64,000 nt of DNA from Planoprotostelium fungivorum (lineage: Eukaryota > Evosea > Variosea > Cavosteliida > Cavosteliaceae), in assembly GCA_003024175.1 (NCBI GenBank), contig MDYQ01000052.1, forward strand, positions 62,001 through 126,000, given 5' to 3'. Position numbers and translations under genes: made by a program. The first letter of the stretch is position 1; each line of letters begins with the position of its first letter. Below are positions 35,779 through 48,170 of this stretch, piece after piece. The notes under the pieces were generated by a model. It was given only the letters and a program-made list of their open reading frames with translations, searched no databases and had not been told where the DNA came from.

Positions 35779-36230
35779 TGTCTGAGAACAGCCAGACTGC
35801 TCGTTCCTCTCTTGTCACCGAATTGCTGTGTGTGTGTGAGTCCTTCTATCATTTGGGATCACTATAACGACCTCCACTTTTGATAGTTTCATCTCCGCGT
35901 ACCATCGATACAGGACGGTTATCTGTTCGAATAACGCCGAGTCTATCTGCGATATTTCGTCTCCTCTTAATCGTTGACGACATAAGTTCAGACACACGCA
36001 AGATGAGAGGATGGGAGGTGCCGATGTACCTCCGTCTCGAGTACACGGACACGAGACTCTAATTCACGAAGCCAACAAGGTAGCAGACACAGATGCTGGA
36101 GACATCGGATGCAGGCGTCTGCGAGACACGTTCGAGCGCTTAGGTCTCTGCGTTTGTTATCTTGTTGGTGGCGAAAGTGAAGGAGTTGGTCCATGGATGA
36201 GATCAGATGATTGGACATCGTTGAAGGGGT
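35779..36230 (+). CDS. Possible small hypothetical gene
   Basis: A plausible start (MSENSQTARSSLVTELLC) is followed by a GTGAGT intron and an exon with FISAYHRYRTVICSNNAES, then further in-phase pieces with HGHETLIHEANK. The 3' end does not settle into one frame. No family is recognised, and it may be a decayed or misread gene. Confidence 0.25.
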
Positions 36231-37171
36231 GAGTATGGATGATGGAGGCGACCACTCTGGCTGACGAGCAATATAGAGGCGACGCCTGACCATGAGATTT
36301 CGTGTTACGCAGCTTCCGAGAACTGTGAAATTTCCAATTACGGTGGAGTCGATCGCTGCCGTCGAATGAGAACACGAACAGGAATCCTTGCAGCGAAGTA
36401 GGATAGCTACTCTCACAAAGATCAAATGTATCTCCTCGATTTCACGAACATGAGAATTTGGGATCACAGCCATTATCCTTCAAAAAGGCGAAAAGATGGA
36501 TCAGACCTCGACGCGATCGACGACCATACATCCTTGTCCCGAGACATAGAGATAAACAGATTCGTACATTTTCATTCTTTCCACGTGTTTTCATCACTTT
36601 CGCTTTGATAAAAGGCCGAGTGCTGTCCAGGTGGTACGCCTCGTCGCATCTCGACTCACCAGATTCTGTAACGACATTCGTGCAGGGTGGATACCTTACA
36701 TGTCAGACTCTCTTTCTATAGTGGACAGAGTACGAGCACCATGAAGGGTCCTGAGTTGAGGATGAGGAGATAGACTCACCTTCCGTACTTCTCGTTGATG
36801 GCAGCCACGTGAAGAAGATCCAGCCAGAGGACTACCACGAGGTCACCTTCACGTCCGTCAACATCGCATCGATATCACATGAATGAATAGAAGCGATCTC
36901 AAGAGATACCCTTCGCGTTTGATGTAGCAGATCTCCCTCTATCTTCAGACGCATCTCTGAAGATGTGTCTAAGTCCCTGTAGCGGACTCACCTCGATGTG
37001 AAGTATGTCAACTGCTATTGGTCTGTTATAATGAGTTGACATTCGGTGTTTTGCTGGCGGGCTTTAAAGAGAGATGATGTGTTCTGGTGATCCATATTTT
37101 CCGCGCATTTTATTCGTTCTCATTTTCCGAACACATCGACACACATCTTCCAACAGAACGGATAATAACAG
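36231..37171. other. Spacer with unresolved fragments
   Basis: About 940 bases. On the minus strand, 36620-36860 shows two short open pieces (LVVVLWLDLLHVAAINEKYG and LTCKVSTLHECRYRIW) bounded by GTGAGT sites, which hints at an exon pair of an unknown gene. No start, end or family could be assigned. Confidence 0.25.
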
Positions 37172-39703
37172 ATGGTGAATGGAATGATCACCAGTCACGA
37201 CGTCACTCGAGTCATCTTACATTCAGTGCTGAACAAAGAGGTGGTACCAAGTGTGTGCACACAACACATCTATAACAACTGTCTGTGCTGCGGCGTGAAG
37301 AACAGAAGGAAGAAGCAGTTTGCCATCCTTCGCATTACATGCAAGATATGGAAAGACATCAGTGAGACTTCCTTTCTCGCACTCTCACTTCTCAGTGGAC
37401 AGCTCCACTGACTGGCTGACCAACGATGATCTGTCTCTGGCAGTGAAATGCCGCATGTTGGACTCCATCCGGTTTTTCTTGACGCACACTGAGCTTGAAC
37501 CATCTCTGAGAGACGTTCAATACACGAAAGAAGAAGTAGAAATAGACGAAGACGACGAAGAAGAAGAAGAAGCTGAAGTAATCGGGATCAAATGGCTGCT
37601 TCAGGCCGATCTCCGTGTCGATCCGGATCAGTCAGCACAAGATGACGAGGCCATCACAGAAGTAGTTAGACTACTACTGGCCCATCCAAAGGTTGACCCG
37701 TCAGCGAGAGACAACAAAGCCATCACAGTGGCGTCTCGTGGAGACACAGTCGAGGCAGTGAGGCTGCTTCTGGCCCATCCAAAGGTCGATCCATCGGCAA
37801 GGAATAATGAGGCCATACGATATGTATCCAACTCTGAGATAGCGAGGCTGCTTCTAGCTCATCCAAAGGTCGATCCATCTGCAGAGAACAATGAGGCCAT
37901 ACAACATGCATCCAACTCTGAGATAGCGAGGCTGCTTCTCGCATATCCAAAGGTCGATCCATCGGCAAATGACAACGAGGCCATCAAGAAAGCAGCCTAC
38001 CGTGGCGACTGTGAATTGGTAGAGCTCCTTTTGGCAGATCCGCGCGTGGATCCATCAGCAGGGAACAATCAAGCCATCATCAATGCCTCTCTCTACGGCC
38101 ACATTGAGATCGTATGGATGCTAATGGCAGATCCACGAGTCGATCCATCAGCGCAAGACAATAATACCATAGTCAATGTTAGCGGGGCAGGATGGTCTCA
38201 ACCCACCAAATTTGGCGCCTGTAGCACGGTGCAGCTTCTCTTGGCCGATTCTCGGGTCGATCCGTCAGCCCAGTATAACAGGGCCATTTCATCAGCGTCG
38301 TCCGAAGGCAACATTCAATTGGTCAAACTGCTCTTGTCCGACCCCCGTGTCGATCCATCGGCAGGAAATCAGGCAGCCATCAGAAATGCATCATTTCGAG
38401 ATCACGTCAAGACAGTCCAATCACTTTTGGCTGATCCTCGAGTGGATCCATCAGCAGAATACCAACATGCCATACTAAACGCGCGAAGTTTCGAGATGGT
38501 GAAAGTGCTATTGGCCGATGGCCGTGTCTCCCATCCGCAAAAGAGTACCAAGCCATCAGCTCTGCAATAGCAAGTTGTGACATCAAGTCTGCCAAGCTTC
38601 TTTTGGACCACCCTCTCACGAGACGCTTTGTACCACGCTTTAAGGACTTCAGAGGACACAGAAAGACAGTACAGCTATATCACAGACACCAGCAGAGGCT
38701 ATCGTGGGAGGATATGCTCTCTAAACAGATAGGAAGGATGCACGGCGACAATCCACACGCGACCGAACGCCTTCTACTCTCCCGTCCCCAGTTAGTGCAG
38801 GCGCTGCTGGCCGACCCTCGTGTGGATCCATCGGCACATAACAACAAGGCCATCCGTGGGGCTTCGAAGCACGGACACACTGAGATCGTCAGACTTTTAC
38901 TGGCTCACCCAGCGGTCGATCCATCAGATAAGGACAACGAAGCCATCATCAATGCTTCTCGGTATGGGAGACTGGATGTATTGAGGCTGCTTTTGGCCGA
39001 TCGTCCATCAGTAGAGAACAACCAAGCTACCACGAAAGAGATCCCCTGTGATGATGGATTAGTAGAGCCCCCACTGGTAGATCCGTCTGCAGGTAATAGG
39101 GACAGCATCAAAACGGTACGAGCACCATTGGCCGACCCATCAGCAAGAGACAACAAAGCCATCGAATATGCAGCTGCAGGTGGTCACGATGAGATCGTTC
39201 GGCTACTCTTAGCTGATCATCGTGTCGATCCATCAGCCTACAACATGGCTATCGTAGCGGCATCCGAAGCAGGCCACATTGAGATCTTGCGGACACTCTT
39301 GGCCGTTCCTCGGGTCGATCCATCGGACAACCACCAGCTGGCAATCATGAGAGCATCACGTCGAGGTCACGCTGCGATAGTAAAACTGCTCTTGACCGAC
39401 CCACGTGTGGACCCATCAGTCGGAAGACAGTATGCCATCAGAAATGCACCAAATAGCGACACAGTGCGAGTGCTGTTGGCTGATGACCGAGTGGACCCAT
39501 CGACAGACGAAGAAGCCATCGCGAGAGCAGTAGCAAGAGGTAATACTGAGGCTATCAAGCTTTTGCTGTCACATCCTCTCGTGGGTCCGTTCAAACGGTT
39601 CAGTCCGGCCGTACGAGTAGCTATGCAGAGAGGAGATGACGATGTGGTGCAGCTGCTCAGAAATCATAAACGGCAATCGGCCCAGCAAACACAAGAATCA
39701 TAA
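37172..39703 (+). CDS. VDPSA-type ankyrin-repeat protein, one frameshift
   Basis: Starts at 37172 with a short Cys-containing N-terminal exon (CLCCGVKNRRKKQFAILRIT). After one intron comes an acidic patch (EEVEIDEDDEEEEEAE), then roughly 20 ankyrin units of the form LLLADPRVDPSAxNNxAI. The unit is about 31-33 residues and the VDPSA loop is nearly invariant. One frameshift near 38529 (GTGTCTCCCATCC, one base off the expected VDPSA codons) divides the reading frame; both sides continue the same repeat. It may be a sequencing error, a polymorphism or an early pseudogene. The 3' part runs to 39703 and ends QSAQQTQES. Ankyrin arrays bind proteins; the partner is unknown. Confidence 0.8.
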
Positions 39704-39857
39704 AACGTACCGTTATTCCTTTCTATTGAATGTACTCTACTGTCTTGATATAATCTCTTGAAGAGGGATCAGGATGCATGGTAATTAAGACACCCGGGGT
39801 GGAACGATCTGCAGAGAGGAAAACGACGGAGAACAATTGAACACAAAATAAATTTTA

Positions 39858-42800
39858 TCACGAGTCCGATTTGTTATAGATCTCGTCCAAGATTCCAATC
39901 TTGATCTGATGCGAGTCAGCGAGATGTCAACAGATGCAATGTGAGATGATGATGTGATGCGATGGATGGATGATGCAGCGTGGTGACTCTACGTCACGAA
40001 GATGAGATGCAATGATGGAACGTTGATACGATGATGATGTGATGAACGTTGATCACATCTTCGACGGGGACTCCGGGCATTCTTCTCGCCCTTCCCTCCG
40101 CGAGACGGTTGAGAAGAGCATCTCTGAAGGTCAGAACTTCGCTTCTCTTCTTCGTCTGGTAATCTGGCGAGGCCTTCTCCTCATCGATCTCCCTCAGTGC
40201 CAAACGCACGACGGCATCCGGTGTCTCCAAGTGATGCAAGACGCAATCTTGATCCAACTGGTTCGGTCAGTTCGTCCACGATGATGAACACGATCGGTGC
40301 CCGTGACGATGATGATGGAGAGTGATGATGATGATGTTGGAGAATTATGATGATGGTGATGGTGATGATGATGATGATGATGATGATCTTTACCATGCTC
40401 TCCGTGATGATGCGGAGCTCTCGAATGATTTCGGGGTCGACCAAGTTCTCGGTCACGGCGAGAGCGACGGACAACCTCGTGTTGATGTCGTAAGAAGCTT
40501 CTTCTAAGCTCTGCACCAGTCCTTGCAATTGATAAGCTGTGGCTTCCTTGTTTGTATCTGGAATATTGGCCAGGGCCTGAACGGAAATTCAGAAGAGATA
40601 CTCAGTAAAATAAAATGAAATAAATTGTTATGAGGAATTTCTTTCAATGATATTGTGAATGAAATAAAATAGAATTTCAACGCACCTGAACCAATCTGGG
40701 ATGGATGTCAGACGCGCTCGATGTGTCTCTCGCAGTGTGTCTGCCGCGGATGTTCTCTAATTCGGATTGTATCTCTCTTCTCATCCTCTTTAACAACTTG
40801 TTGGCCTGCATCGATCAGCACGGGCGACAGACGTAACGTACGTACGGGTGATGCGATGTCACCGTTGTCCTTCTGGTCTTCGAGGGGTAAGAAGTACCAA
40901 TCGAGTTCGGAAGCTCTCTTCTCTGCCTCTTGTCTCTTCTTGATCTGCTTCTCTTTCTCTTTCGACTCCATTTCGGCCTCTCTCTGTGCTCCCTGCAGAC
41001 GATGAGACGAGGTGATAGAAGAGAATAAGAAAAATTGAATGAATCAGATGAGATGATAAGAAAATAAGGAAAATTGTGAGATGAATAATGAGATGAAGAG
41101 AATCAGGAAAATTGTAAACACAATAATAAAATACAGAGTTGAGGATGTAGAACAAACGATGGTAGAATAAAATAAAACCGTTGACGAGACGAAACGAATC
41201 ATTTGAATGATTCACCTCCAATTTTCTCGTGAGCGTTTCCTTATCCTTCTTGGCCTCTAATATGTGCTTATTCAATCGCTCTTCGGTCTCATTCAATTGT
41301 GCCACCGTATCATCCAGAGTCAACTTTGTATCCTCCAAACTGCGGGTCGTCTGCACGATGTTGTCATCACGTGATCTACGATGTCACACGCGATATCATA
41401 CCTCCTTGAGATTGTCCTCCGCTTGTCTCAGTGCATTTTCCACCTTCTTCAATTCCGCCACAGCTTCATTCAAATCGCTCGTCTTCTCATCCAACTCTTC
41501 CTGCAGGACCTACACATGACATCATCATCAGATCATGACATCATCATCAGATCATGACATCATCAGATCATGACATCAACCCACCTTGATTTTCACTCCA
41601 TTCTTCTCTGCATCGATCTTCTTCTCTTCTCTCTCATCTTCCAAGTGGTCCGTTGCATCTCTCAACTGCTCGAACAGTCTTCGATTCTCTTCGTCCGCTG
41701 ACGTCAGCCTCTTCTGGAGGGCGGCGGCCTCGGCGGCTTGTTGGTCTAATTCGGAGGCCTTCTTCTTCTCTCTTTCTAAGAGTTTTTTCCTCTCCGAAGT
41801 GAAGTCGGTCTGCTGTGATTCTTGCTCGGTCATCCATTTGTTCTTCTCACTCTGGTACACCTGAAGACAGTCAGTGGGGTGATGGATGATGGATGATGGA
41901 TGATGGATGATGGATGATGATCGGATGGTTGATGATGCGATGATGGATGATGGATGATGGATGATGGATGATGATCCGATGATGATCGGATGGTTGATGA
42001 TCCGATGATTGATGATGCGATGATGGACGATCACCCTCTCTCGATCTTGCAGTTTGTTCTTCAATTCATCGATCTCGACCTGATGTTTCTTGTCCATCTG
42101 TTGAATGGTCTCTCTGTCTCTCTCGTCAATTCTGAGCGGTGAAAGATATGGGCGGTGGCAGCTGTCGATGTCTTCACCTCAATTTGTTGACGTTGTCTTC
42201 TAATTTCATGCCTCTCTGTCTCTCCAATTCCTTGTCAAAGTTGATGTCTATGGTCGCGGCAGATTTCGAGGGGCTGACGTTGGCAGAGGGGTCGACTGTG
42301 GGTAGGGTGGCCTCTTGGTTCTTTCTCCTCCTCTCTTCTCTCTGCAGCTCCTGTTTCAATCGTTCCAACTGTTTCACTCTCCATCAGAAATTGTTTTTCG
42401 ATGATTCGTCGATGTTTTTTGAATTGTTGTTTTTTTAAGATGAAGATGTGAATTAAATTACAATACACGAAATAAGAAAATGAAAATCGATTCGAAAATA
42501 AGTTCACCTCTTCGTTCAGATTTGCCTTGGCTTGATTGTTCGCCCTTTCGATTCTCTTCTTCTCCCTCTCGTGATCGTCCTTGATGTCTTCCATCGTCGA
42601 TTTCATCTTCTCTATCTCCCTCTGCAGTCTCGAGTTCTCGATGATCATCTCGGTGGACTCTTCCGTCTTTGAGTTCTGCAGGCGGCTGGTCTTGATTTGA
42701 TCTTCTAATCGGTTGATCTTCGCTTCGTACGTGTTCTTCTGTCGGCTCAATTCTTCTTGGTGGACCTGGATTTGGGTTCATTTGACATCACGTGATGTGA

Positions 42801-44401
42801 TGATATCATATCGTGATGTCATATGTGATGTCATATCGTGATGTCATATTATAATGTCATATCCCAATATTGTATGTGATGTCGTGAGATGTTGTATGAG
42901 ATGTCATATGTGATGTATATGTGATGTCATATGTGATGTCATATCTATAAGCTGACCTTGTTGGTGCTGGCGATCTGATTCTCGAACCGAGACAGAGCGG
43001 ATGCAGAGTCTCGCGTCAACCCATCCATGTTTCTCATCTTTGCTTGTGTGGCGTTCAGTTCTTCTTTCAATTTGAGGCCTTCCGCTTGTGAGTCTTTCAA
43101 CTCGGTCGTGTCAGTTGATGGGAGAGGAAGAGGAACACACCTGACGCTGGATGTCTTTGATGTCTTTCTCGAGGCTCAATTTGCTCTTCTCGAGCTGCCA
43201 CTTGTTTTCGTTCTCCTTCTCCATGTCTTTTGTCAATCTGTACGTATCATCAGATCATCATCGCGATCATCATCGCGATCATATCATCATGATCCATAAT
43301 GATGGAGATCGCGATCATCATGAGATCACGATCGACCGCACGATCACTCACCTCTTATTCTCCTCCTCAGCCGCCGTCAACTTCTTCTGCACTCTATCTC
43401 TCTGCGCGATCGCGTCCACTCCCTTGGCTTCCGTCTCCATCTTCTCCTTGTTGGCCTTCTTCATCTCTCGTTCATGACTCTCCTTCTCTATCGCCAGCTT
43501 CTTCTTCAACTCTTCCACCTCTTTATCTCCGGAGAGTCTGTCTAAAGCACCAGCCCTCGACGCCGGCGGCTTCCTACCGTGCTTCGCCTTGTCTAATTCT
43601 TCACGTAAGACGGTCATCTCATGTTGGATGAGCTGCGATGAGTTTCAGCGAGGTGAGAGGATTGTGTGGGAATGGAATGGAAGGACGCTCACCGCTTTTT
43701 CTTTTTCACATTCGGCACGGATGGTGTCTATCTTCGTCTCGTATTGAGAGCGGACGGTGTTGACGTCTACCTGTGGGGTCATGTCAACTCGATGATCTCG
43801 TGGCGAATGGATGATATCACATGATGGGATGATATCACATGATGATAAGACAACTCACCTCGGCTCTTGCACCTTCTCTTCCCGCACGATTTGAATCGGA
43901 TAATCTGTCTTTCCTGTGACGTGTGAGGTTGGAAAACTTACGTGTGCGAATGGAGGATAGTAGAATGAGTCGATTGAGACTCACTGAATCCTCAGTTCAT
44001 TTTCTAGCCGCTCGATCTCCTTCGCTTGATCTGCCATCTGGAAGGGAATCAGTTGCAAGGTACAATGTCAATTACCCTCTCGCGACAACACAAACCCATC
44101 ACATGATGATAAAGAAGTGACGTCCATTACCTTTCTGTCATTCGCCTTGTGGTCGATTCCCTCCGCATTGATCTTTGCTTTCATTTCTTCCTTCCTGATA
44201 TCCTACGAGATCGCACGTCAGCGAACAACATCCAACAGACATCGATAGACGACTCACGGCAGACTTTCCATCGAGAGTCTCCTGAGCTTCCTTCAGATCT
44301 CTCTCCAATCGTTTGTTCTCTCTCTCCAACTTCTTTCGAACTGTCTCGCTCTCTGCTAACTCCTCCTCTAAGCGCTGGATCTTGCGACGATCGGCAGCCA
44401 T
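39858..44401 (-). CDS. Long coiled-coil protein
   Basis: Starts MAADRRKIQRLEEELAESE and continues through about 18 exons of heptad-rich, Glu/Lys/Arg/Leu sequence (REELDKAKHGRK, EELKKKLAIEKESHEREM, RLEDQIKTSRLQ, EQLRDATDHLEDEREEKK, DTVAQLNETEERLNKHI). A short linker with TVDPSANVSPSKSAATIDI interrupts the coil near 42280. Near 40900 the coil ends and a globular segment starts (SELDWYFLPLEDQKDNGDIA), followed by a helical C-terminal domain (AYQLQGLVQSLEEASYDINT, VVRLALREIDEEKAS) and the tail IKIGILDEIYNKSDS with stop at 39858-39860. No motor or membrane domain is seen; a scaffold or tether role is likely. Introns on this gene carry simple GAT/CAT repeats. Confidence 0.75.
40307..40390. repeat. 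GAT-rich simple repeat
   Basis: Imperfect GATGAT tract in an intron of the coiled-coil gene. Confidence 0.8.
41877..42030. repeat. Simple repeat, unit GATGGAT and variants
   Basis: Imperfect tandem GATGATGGATGATGG-type repeat filling an intron of the coiled-coil gene. Confidence 0.85.
42787..42953. repeat. Degenerate repeat of GTGATGTCATAT
   Basis: About a dozen imperfect copies of GTGATGTCATAT in an intron of the coiled-coil gene. GTGATGTCAT is partly self-complementary. Confidence 0.85.
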
Positions 44402-44791
44402 TATGATGTTGTTTGACGGTTACTGGAGGAAAGGAGATTAATCACACAACTGACCTTGTGATTTGGAGGAAGGGGTTCCGGCGTTCGGATGCTCCTGTGG
44501 CGTCAAAGTGGCCTCGCCGCGAAATATCGTCACCGTTGTTTTGCTCAGAACATATTTATTGGTCCTCTTCAACACGCAGAACACGGCCAGGCATCTAGAC
44601 AGAAAGTTGTTGCCTCTGTCTATGAATGAAGAGGATGATTGTATAAATTGGTTGGGAGAGGAACGCATATTCACTTCTCTCTTCGTGTTTGTTCGGGTTT
44701 CAATGCTTTGCGATTCAAGGAAAACCAAGGGAGGCATCGTCATCTTCCAATCAGCGGCGGCAAGCAAACACACAATTACTTCTAAAGAATC
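44402..44791. other. Divergent promoter region
   Basis: 390 bases between the coiled-coil start (minus) and the membrane gene (plus). Overlapping open frames exist on both strands here, but none shows family likeness or fits the splice pattern. A GTCAG...CCTCCAG stretch just upstream of 44401 on the minus strand could be a 5' UTR intron. Confidence 0.35.
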
Positions 44792-45336
44792 ATGGGCGTC
44801 GGGAATGCAGCACACAAAATTGTGGAGGGAAAGCAGAAGTATCTTTCGACATGCTGCTGTGCTCTCCTGGTGCGCGATGTTGTCAGCGTATCGCAGCTGA
44901 CACCCTTCACAGATATTAGGTATCATCTATCTCATCATCGTTTTGGGCATCCAAAACTCCATCTTTGGTGCTCTCATGATCGTTCTGTCCATCTGCGGTT
45001 TCATCGGAGGATGTTTCCCTGGAGGAGTCTACATGTTATACGTGAGTATCGATCCACATGGAAAATGTAAATCTGAACCGTTCCAGTTCATGATCGGTAC
45101 CTCCGTCTTACTTGTATATAACGTCATTCTTCTGATCTACAATATCTTTGGTGAATCGGGAGGATTCAAATGGATCGGTGTTGTCCTCAACGTTATCAAT
45201 GTCGTGTTCTTTGTGAGCCAATCATTCACCATCCCATCATCATTAACACAAACAGTTGATCTGTCTCGTTTTGGCCTTCTTGAACCGAAAGGAAAAGATG
45301 CAAAAGGCAGAGAACAGATACACTGCATCCGTATAA
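44792..45336 (+). CDS. Small four-span membrane protein
   Basis: Starts MGVGNAAHKIVEGKQKYLST. Splicing out the GTGCGC...TTCACAG intron joins CCALL to ILGIIYLIIVLG. Further spans are IFGALMIVLSICGFIGGC, MIGTSVLLVYNVILLIYNIF and WIGVVLNVINVVFF plus LICLVLAFL, with a basic tail ending KMQKAENRYTASV. Four sp-ans with Cys-containing loops suggest a tetraspan or MARVEL-type protein; no diagnostic motif is seen. The stop is 13 bases from the stop of the convergent fructosamine kinase. Confidence 0.65.
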
Positions 45337-45349
45337 ATACATCATCAAG

Positions 45350-46583
45350 TCATCCGTATTTATCGATCAATTTCCTCATAATCCGTTCCCCACTGCTCGT
45401 ATAGCCACCACCACCGAACATGACGGCATGATTGAGTTGATGATACAGGGTATACATAGAGATACGATCGTCAAATTCTTCTGTAGGTTCGTCTTTGGGT
45501 ATCTCCTCGTGATAAGCGCTCCAAAACCCTTTTCAAGTTCAGTCGAATGACGTCAAGATCGTGATGAGGATCGATCGTCATTCAATCACGTTCAGAATGC
45601 CAGCCACCAAACATCCGCATCATGCCCAATTCGTACTCGCTGTGGGCGTAAAGACAACAAGGATCGAAGATGCGATCGCCGCTTGCGTTTCCAGACCACA
45701 GATCACCGTGGACCAGACGAGGTTGAATGGGAAAAGACGTACCACCTGTGAAGGGTCAGCAACACGTACCATCATCCTCTTAACTTCACGCAGTGAGTCC
45801 AAGAGTCGTGGGACAATATCTTTTAAGAAAACTTTTGAAGTGGACGACAATTGAGGGAGTTGAGTGAGGAGAGGTTTCAATCTCATCTCGATGAAGAAGT
45901 CCTTCCATGATGATGTCTGTCTCACTCGATCAGTGACGTTCGAATATAGATGACGAAAGTACTTGTGTATTCTCTTGTCTCGTGCTGCCACAGAAAGTCG
46001 GGCATGAGAAGCCAAAGAGTCCGTCTCTGTTGGTGTCAGAGTGCACCTGGCCGTGTCATCTTTCAGATGATGGATGTTGTCTCTCACCTTGGCAAGTTTC
46101 TTGGCAAATTCTGAGGTGTCTGAGGAAGAATGCAGCCGATGGAGATGTTCTACGATGAGATAATGTGAACCTTCGCACTCTGAGAGGAGAATTGGTTTGG
46201 GGCAGAAGCCAGGACTGGCAGCATCGATTGCCATCAAACTTTCGAATTCGGCATGCATCGTCTCTTCTTCCCCGATCTCAATTGAAAAATGAGACGGTGA
46301 GATGTGGGGAGATACGACTCACTTTGACGAAAAACTTTAGAGGTTCACCATTGTGATGGCAGGTGAGGGTTGCGGTCGACGATGTAGAAGTGCTGCCTGA
46401 TTTTTCGCACGATTTCACCGTAAAACCTTGTCCCTCTAACTGATTGACGATATCTTGGGGTAGTTGACGCATGGTGAGGTTGCGTTGTGTGTCAGCCACG
46501 TGACCCATTCGCGGAGCATTCGCGAGATTGAGGACTTCATAATTTATCTCTTTGAGGAGCTCCGTTGTCTGTAATCTAGACAA
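45350..46583 (-). CDS. Fructosamine-3-kinase family protein
   Basis: Starts [17 protein letters not shown]. Visible family marks are LKFFVK (ATP-binding Lys strand), a FESLMAI helix, [40 protein letters not shown], the catalytic loop [10 protein letters not shown] (near 45690-45717), the metal motif [18 protein letters not shown] with FGGF, and a C terminus [16 protein letters not shown]. These are the marks of ketosamine/fructosamine kinases, which phosphorylate sugar-amine adducts on proteins so that they fall apart (protein deglycation). HGD and DP residues are intact, so it should be active. Introns are short. Confidence 0.88.
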
Positions 46584-46862
46584 TTACCCGCCAATCATCT
46601 ACCTAACTGATGTACAATCTACCTTGTGAGGTGTATGAAGGCAGTTCGAATGCCGCGATCCCTTCTGAGATGTGAGATCAATATCAAATCCTCTTGTTTT
46701 GTGATTGGTATTACCCTACGCTGCTCCTCAACTGATGACTTGTCGTACACTACCGTAGTTCTGAGTGCTTCGCAGCATTTTAGTGTGGATAGACTGTCCA
46801 ATAACAACGACAGTTCTACTCGATGAATTTATCAGATGGGTTTCGTTCAGACCACACTGCCT

Positions 46863-47781
46863 TCACTTCTTGTTTTCTGCCAACCACTTTTCTACCGTAT
46901 ACATCTCTGGGTCTGCTTTACGACACGCAGCTACATCCGTGCTGAATCCCTCCTTTCGAAAGTACTGCATTTTGTTTCAGTCCACACGAACACATCGTCA
47001 TCATCATCACCTGGAACATCTTTGTGAAATCTTTTGGCAATTGATTGGCCGCCCATCTTGGCACGTAAGCTTTCCAAGGTCTTTTACCGTGCACTTTCTC
47101 ATAGGCATCGAGGACTCCATTCAACGTCTGCACGTCTCCCGACAGAGGAATGATCTTGTCACGGTACTCGATCGGGTTATTGATGGCTCTGACGGCGGCA
47201 CGACCGATGTCTCTCGTGTGGACCCAGTGGAGGGAGTGACCTATGAGGAGGGTGGCGAATACACCGAAACCGACAAAGTTGGCTTTCGATGGATTGGCCG
47301 TGAAGTTGTCCATGAAGGCGACGGGTCTCAAGATGGTCCACGGTATGTCAACCTCTCGTATGTGCTGCTCGATGGTCCACTTTGTGTCAAAGTGTGGGAC
47401 TCCCGTGTTCTTGTCTGCATCTTCCACGGACGTGAAGATCAGATGAGAGACGTTGGCCTTCTTTGCCTCGTCCACGAAACGAATGCCACGTGTTGCCTCT
47501 CTCTGATGATCTTTCATGTCTGGTAGGGTGACGAGAAAGGCTGTGTCTACCCCTGCGAGTGCTCGTGCGAGTCCCTCCTCTTCGTCTAGGTCTCCCTTGT
47601 ATATCTGCACTCCTCTCGCTGCGAGTGATCTGGCTGCCGCGGATTCTGGATTACGGCTGAGAGCACGAATGACCAAGTCTGCTCTTGCATCTTGTGCCAG
47701 CAGCTCAGAGATCACTTGCCCTCCTTGTTTTCCCGTAGCACCGAGTACGAGGATGATCTTCTTGTTGTCTGTGTTGCTCAT
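46863..47781 (-). CDS. NmrA-like NAD(P)-binding protein
   Basis: The start ATG at 47781 gives KKIILVLGATGKQGGQV, the Rossmann dinucleotide motif in the GATGxxG form. It continues with ALSRNPES, GVQIYKGDLDE, VDTAFLVTLPDM and HLIFTSVEDADK. There is no Tyr-x3-Lys catalytic pair, as in NmrA/HSCARG-like redox sensors of the atypical short-chain dehydrogenase class. One intron (GTGATGATG...AATGCAG) near the 3' end joins to YFRKEGFSTDVAACRKADP and KWLAENKK, stop at 46863. It probably senses NADPH or acts as a regulator or reductase; the substrate is unknown. Confidence 0.85.
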
Positions 47782-48170
47782 TGTGTGGTTCTTCCTGTTT
47801 ATGAGGTTGTCGTGGGTTGGACTGTATTCCACCGAAGACCGATCTCGGAACCTCCGATGTTCGGTCTTCGGTCTTCGGTTTCCTGCATCAACTTCCATCG
47901 GTGAACGATTGTATGATGCCGTCAGTTGTTCAAGATTCGCTTGAGTTAGGTCAGATGACACGGACGACCGAAGAAAATACATCCAATTTCGTTATTAAAT
48001 AGTGATTCGAATGCATGGCCACCAGATAGAGAACCCAACCTATGTCGAATGGTCTCCATCTTCTTTGTGGTCTTTGTGGGAATTTGCCTCTACTTGTGAT
48101 GTGTGTGATCTGCCGCTCGGAATAAATATTCAATTTCATCCATTCCATCACAGTCGCATCTGTGGTCAAC
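47782..48170. other. Divergent promoter region, partly copied elsewhere
   Basis: 389 bases between the NmrA-like gene and the F-box/ankyrin-like gene. The part from about 47903 to 48053 is also found, inverted, at about 17940-18080, so the duplicated unit included promoter sequence. Confidence 0.6.

Noticed and set aside
42787-42953. CRISPR-like array of short repeats
   Set aside because: Copies are imperfect, adjacent and without spacers; it is a degenerate tandem repeat in an intron.
44438-44926. 162-codon open frame on the minus strand
   Set aside because: It overlaps the start of the better supported membrane gene on the plus strand and shows no family likeness or splice support.
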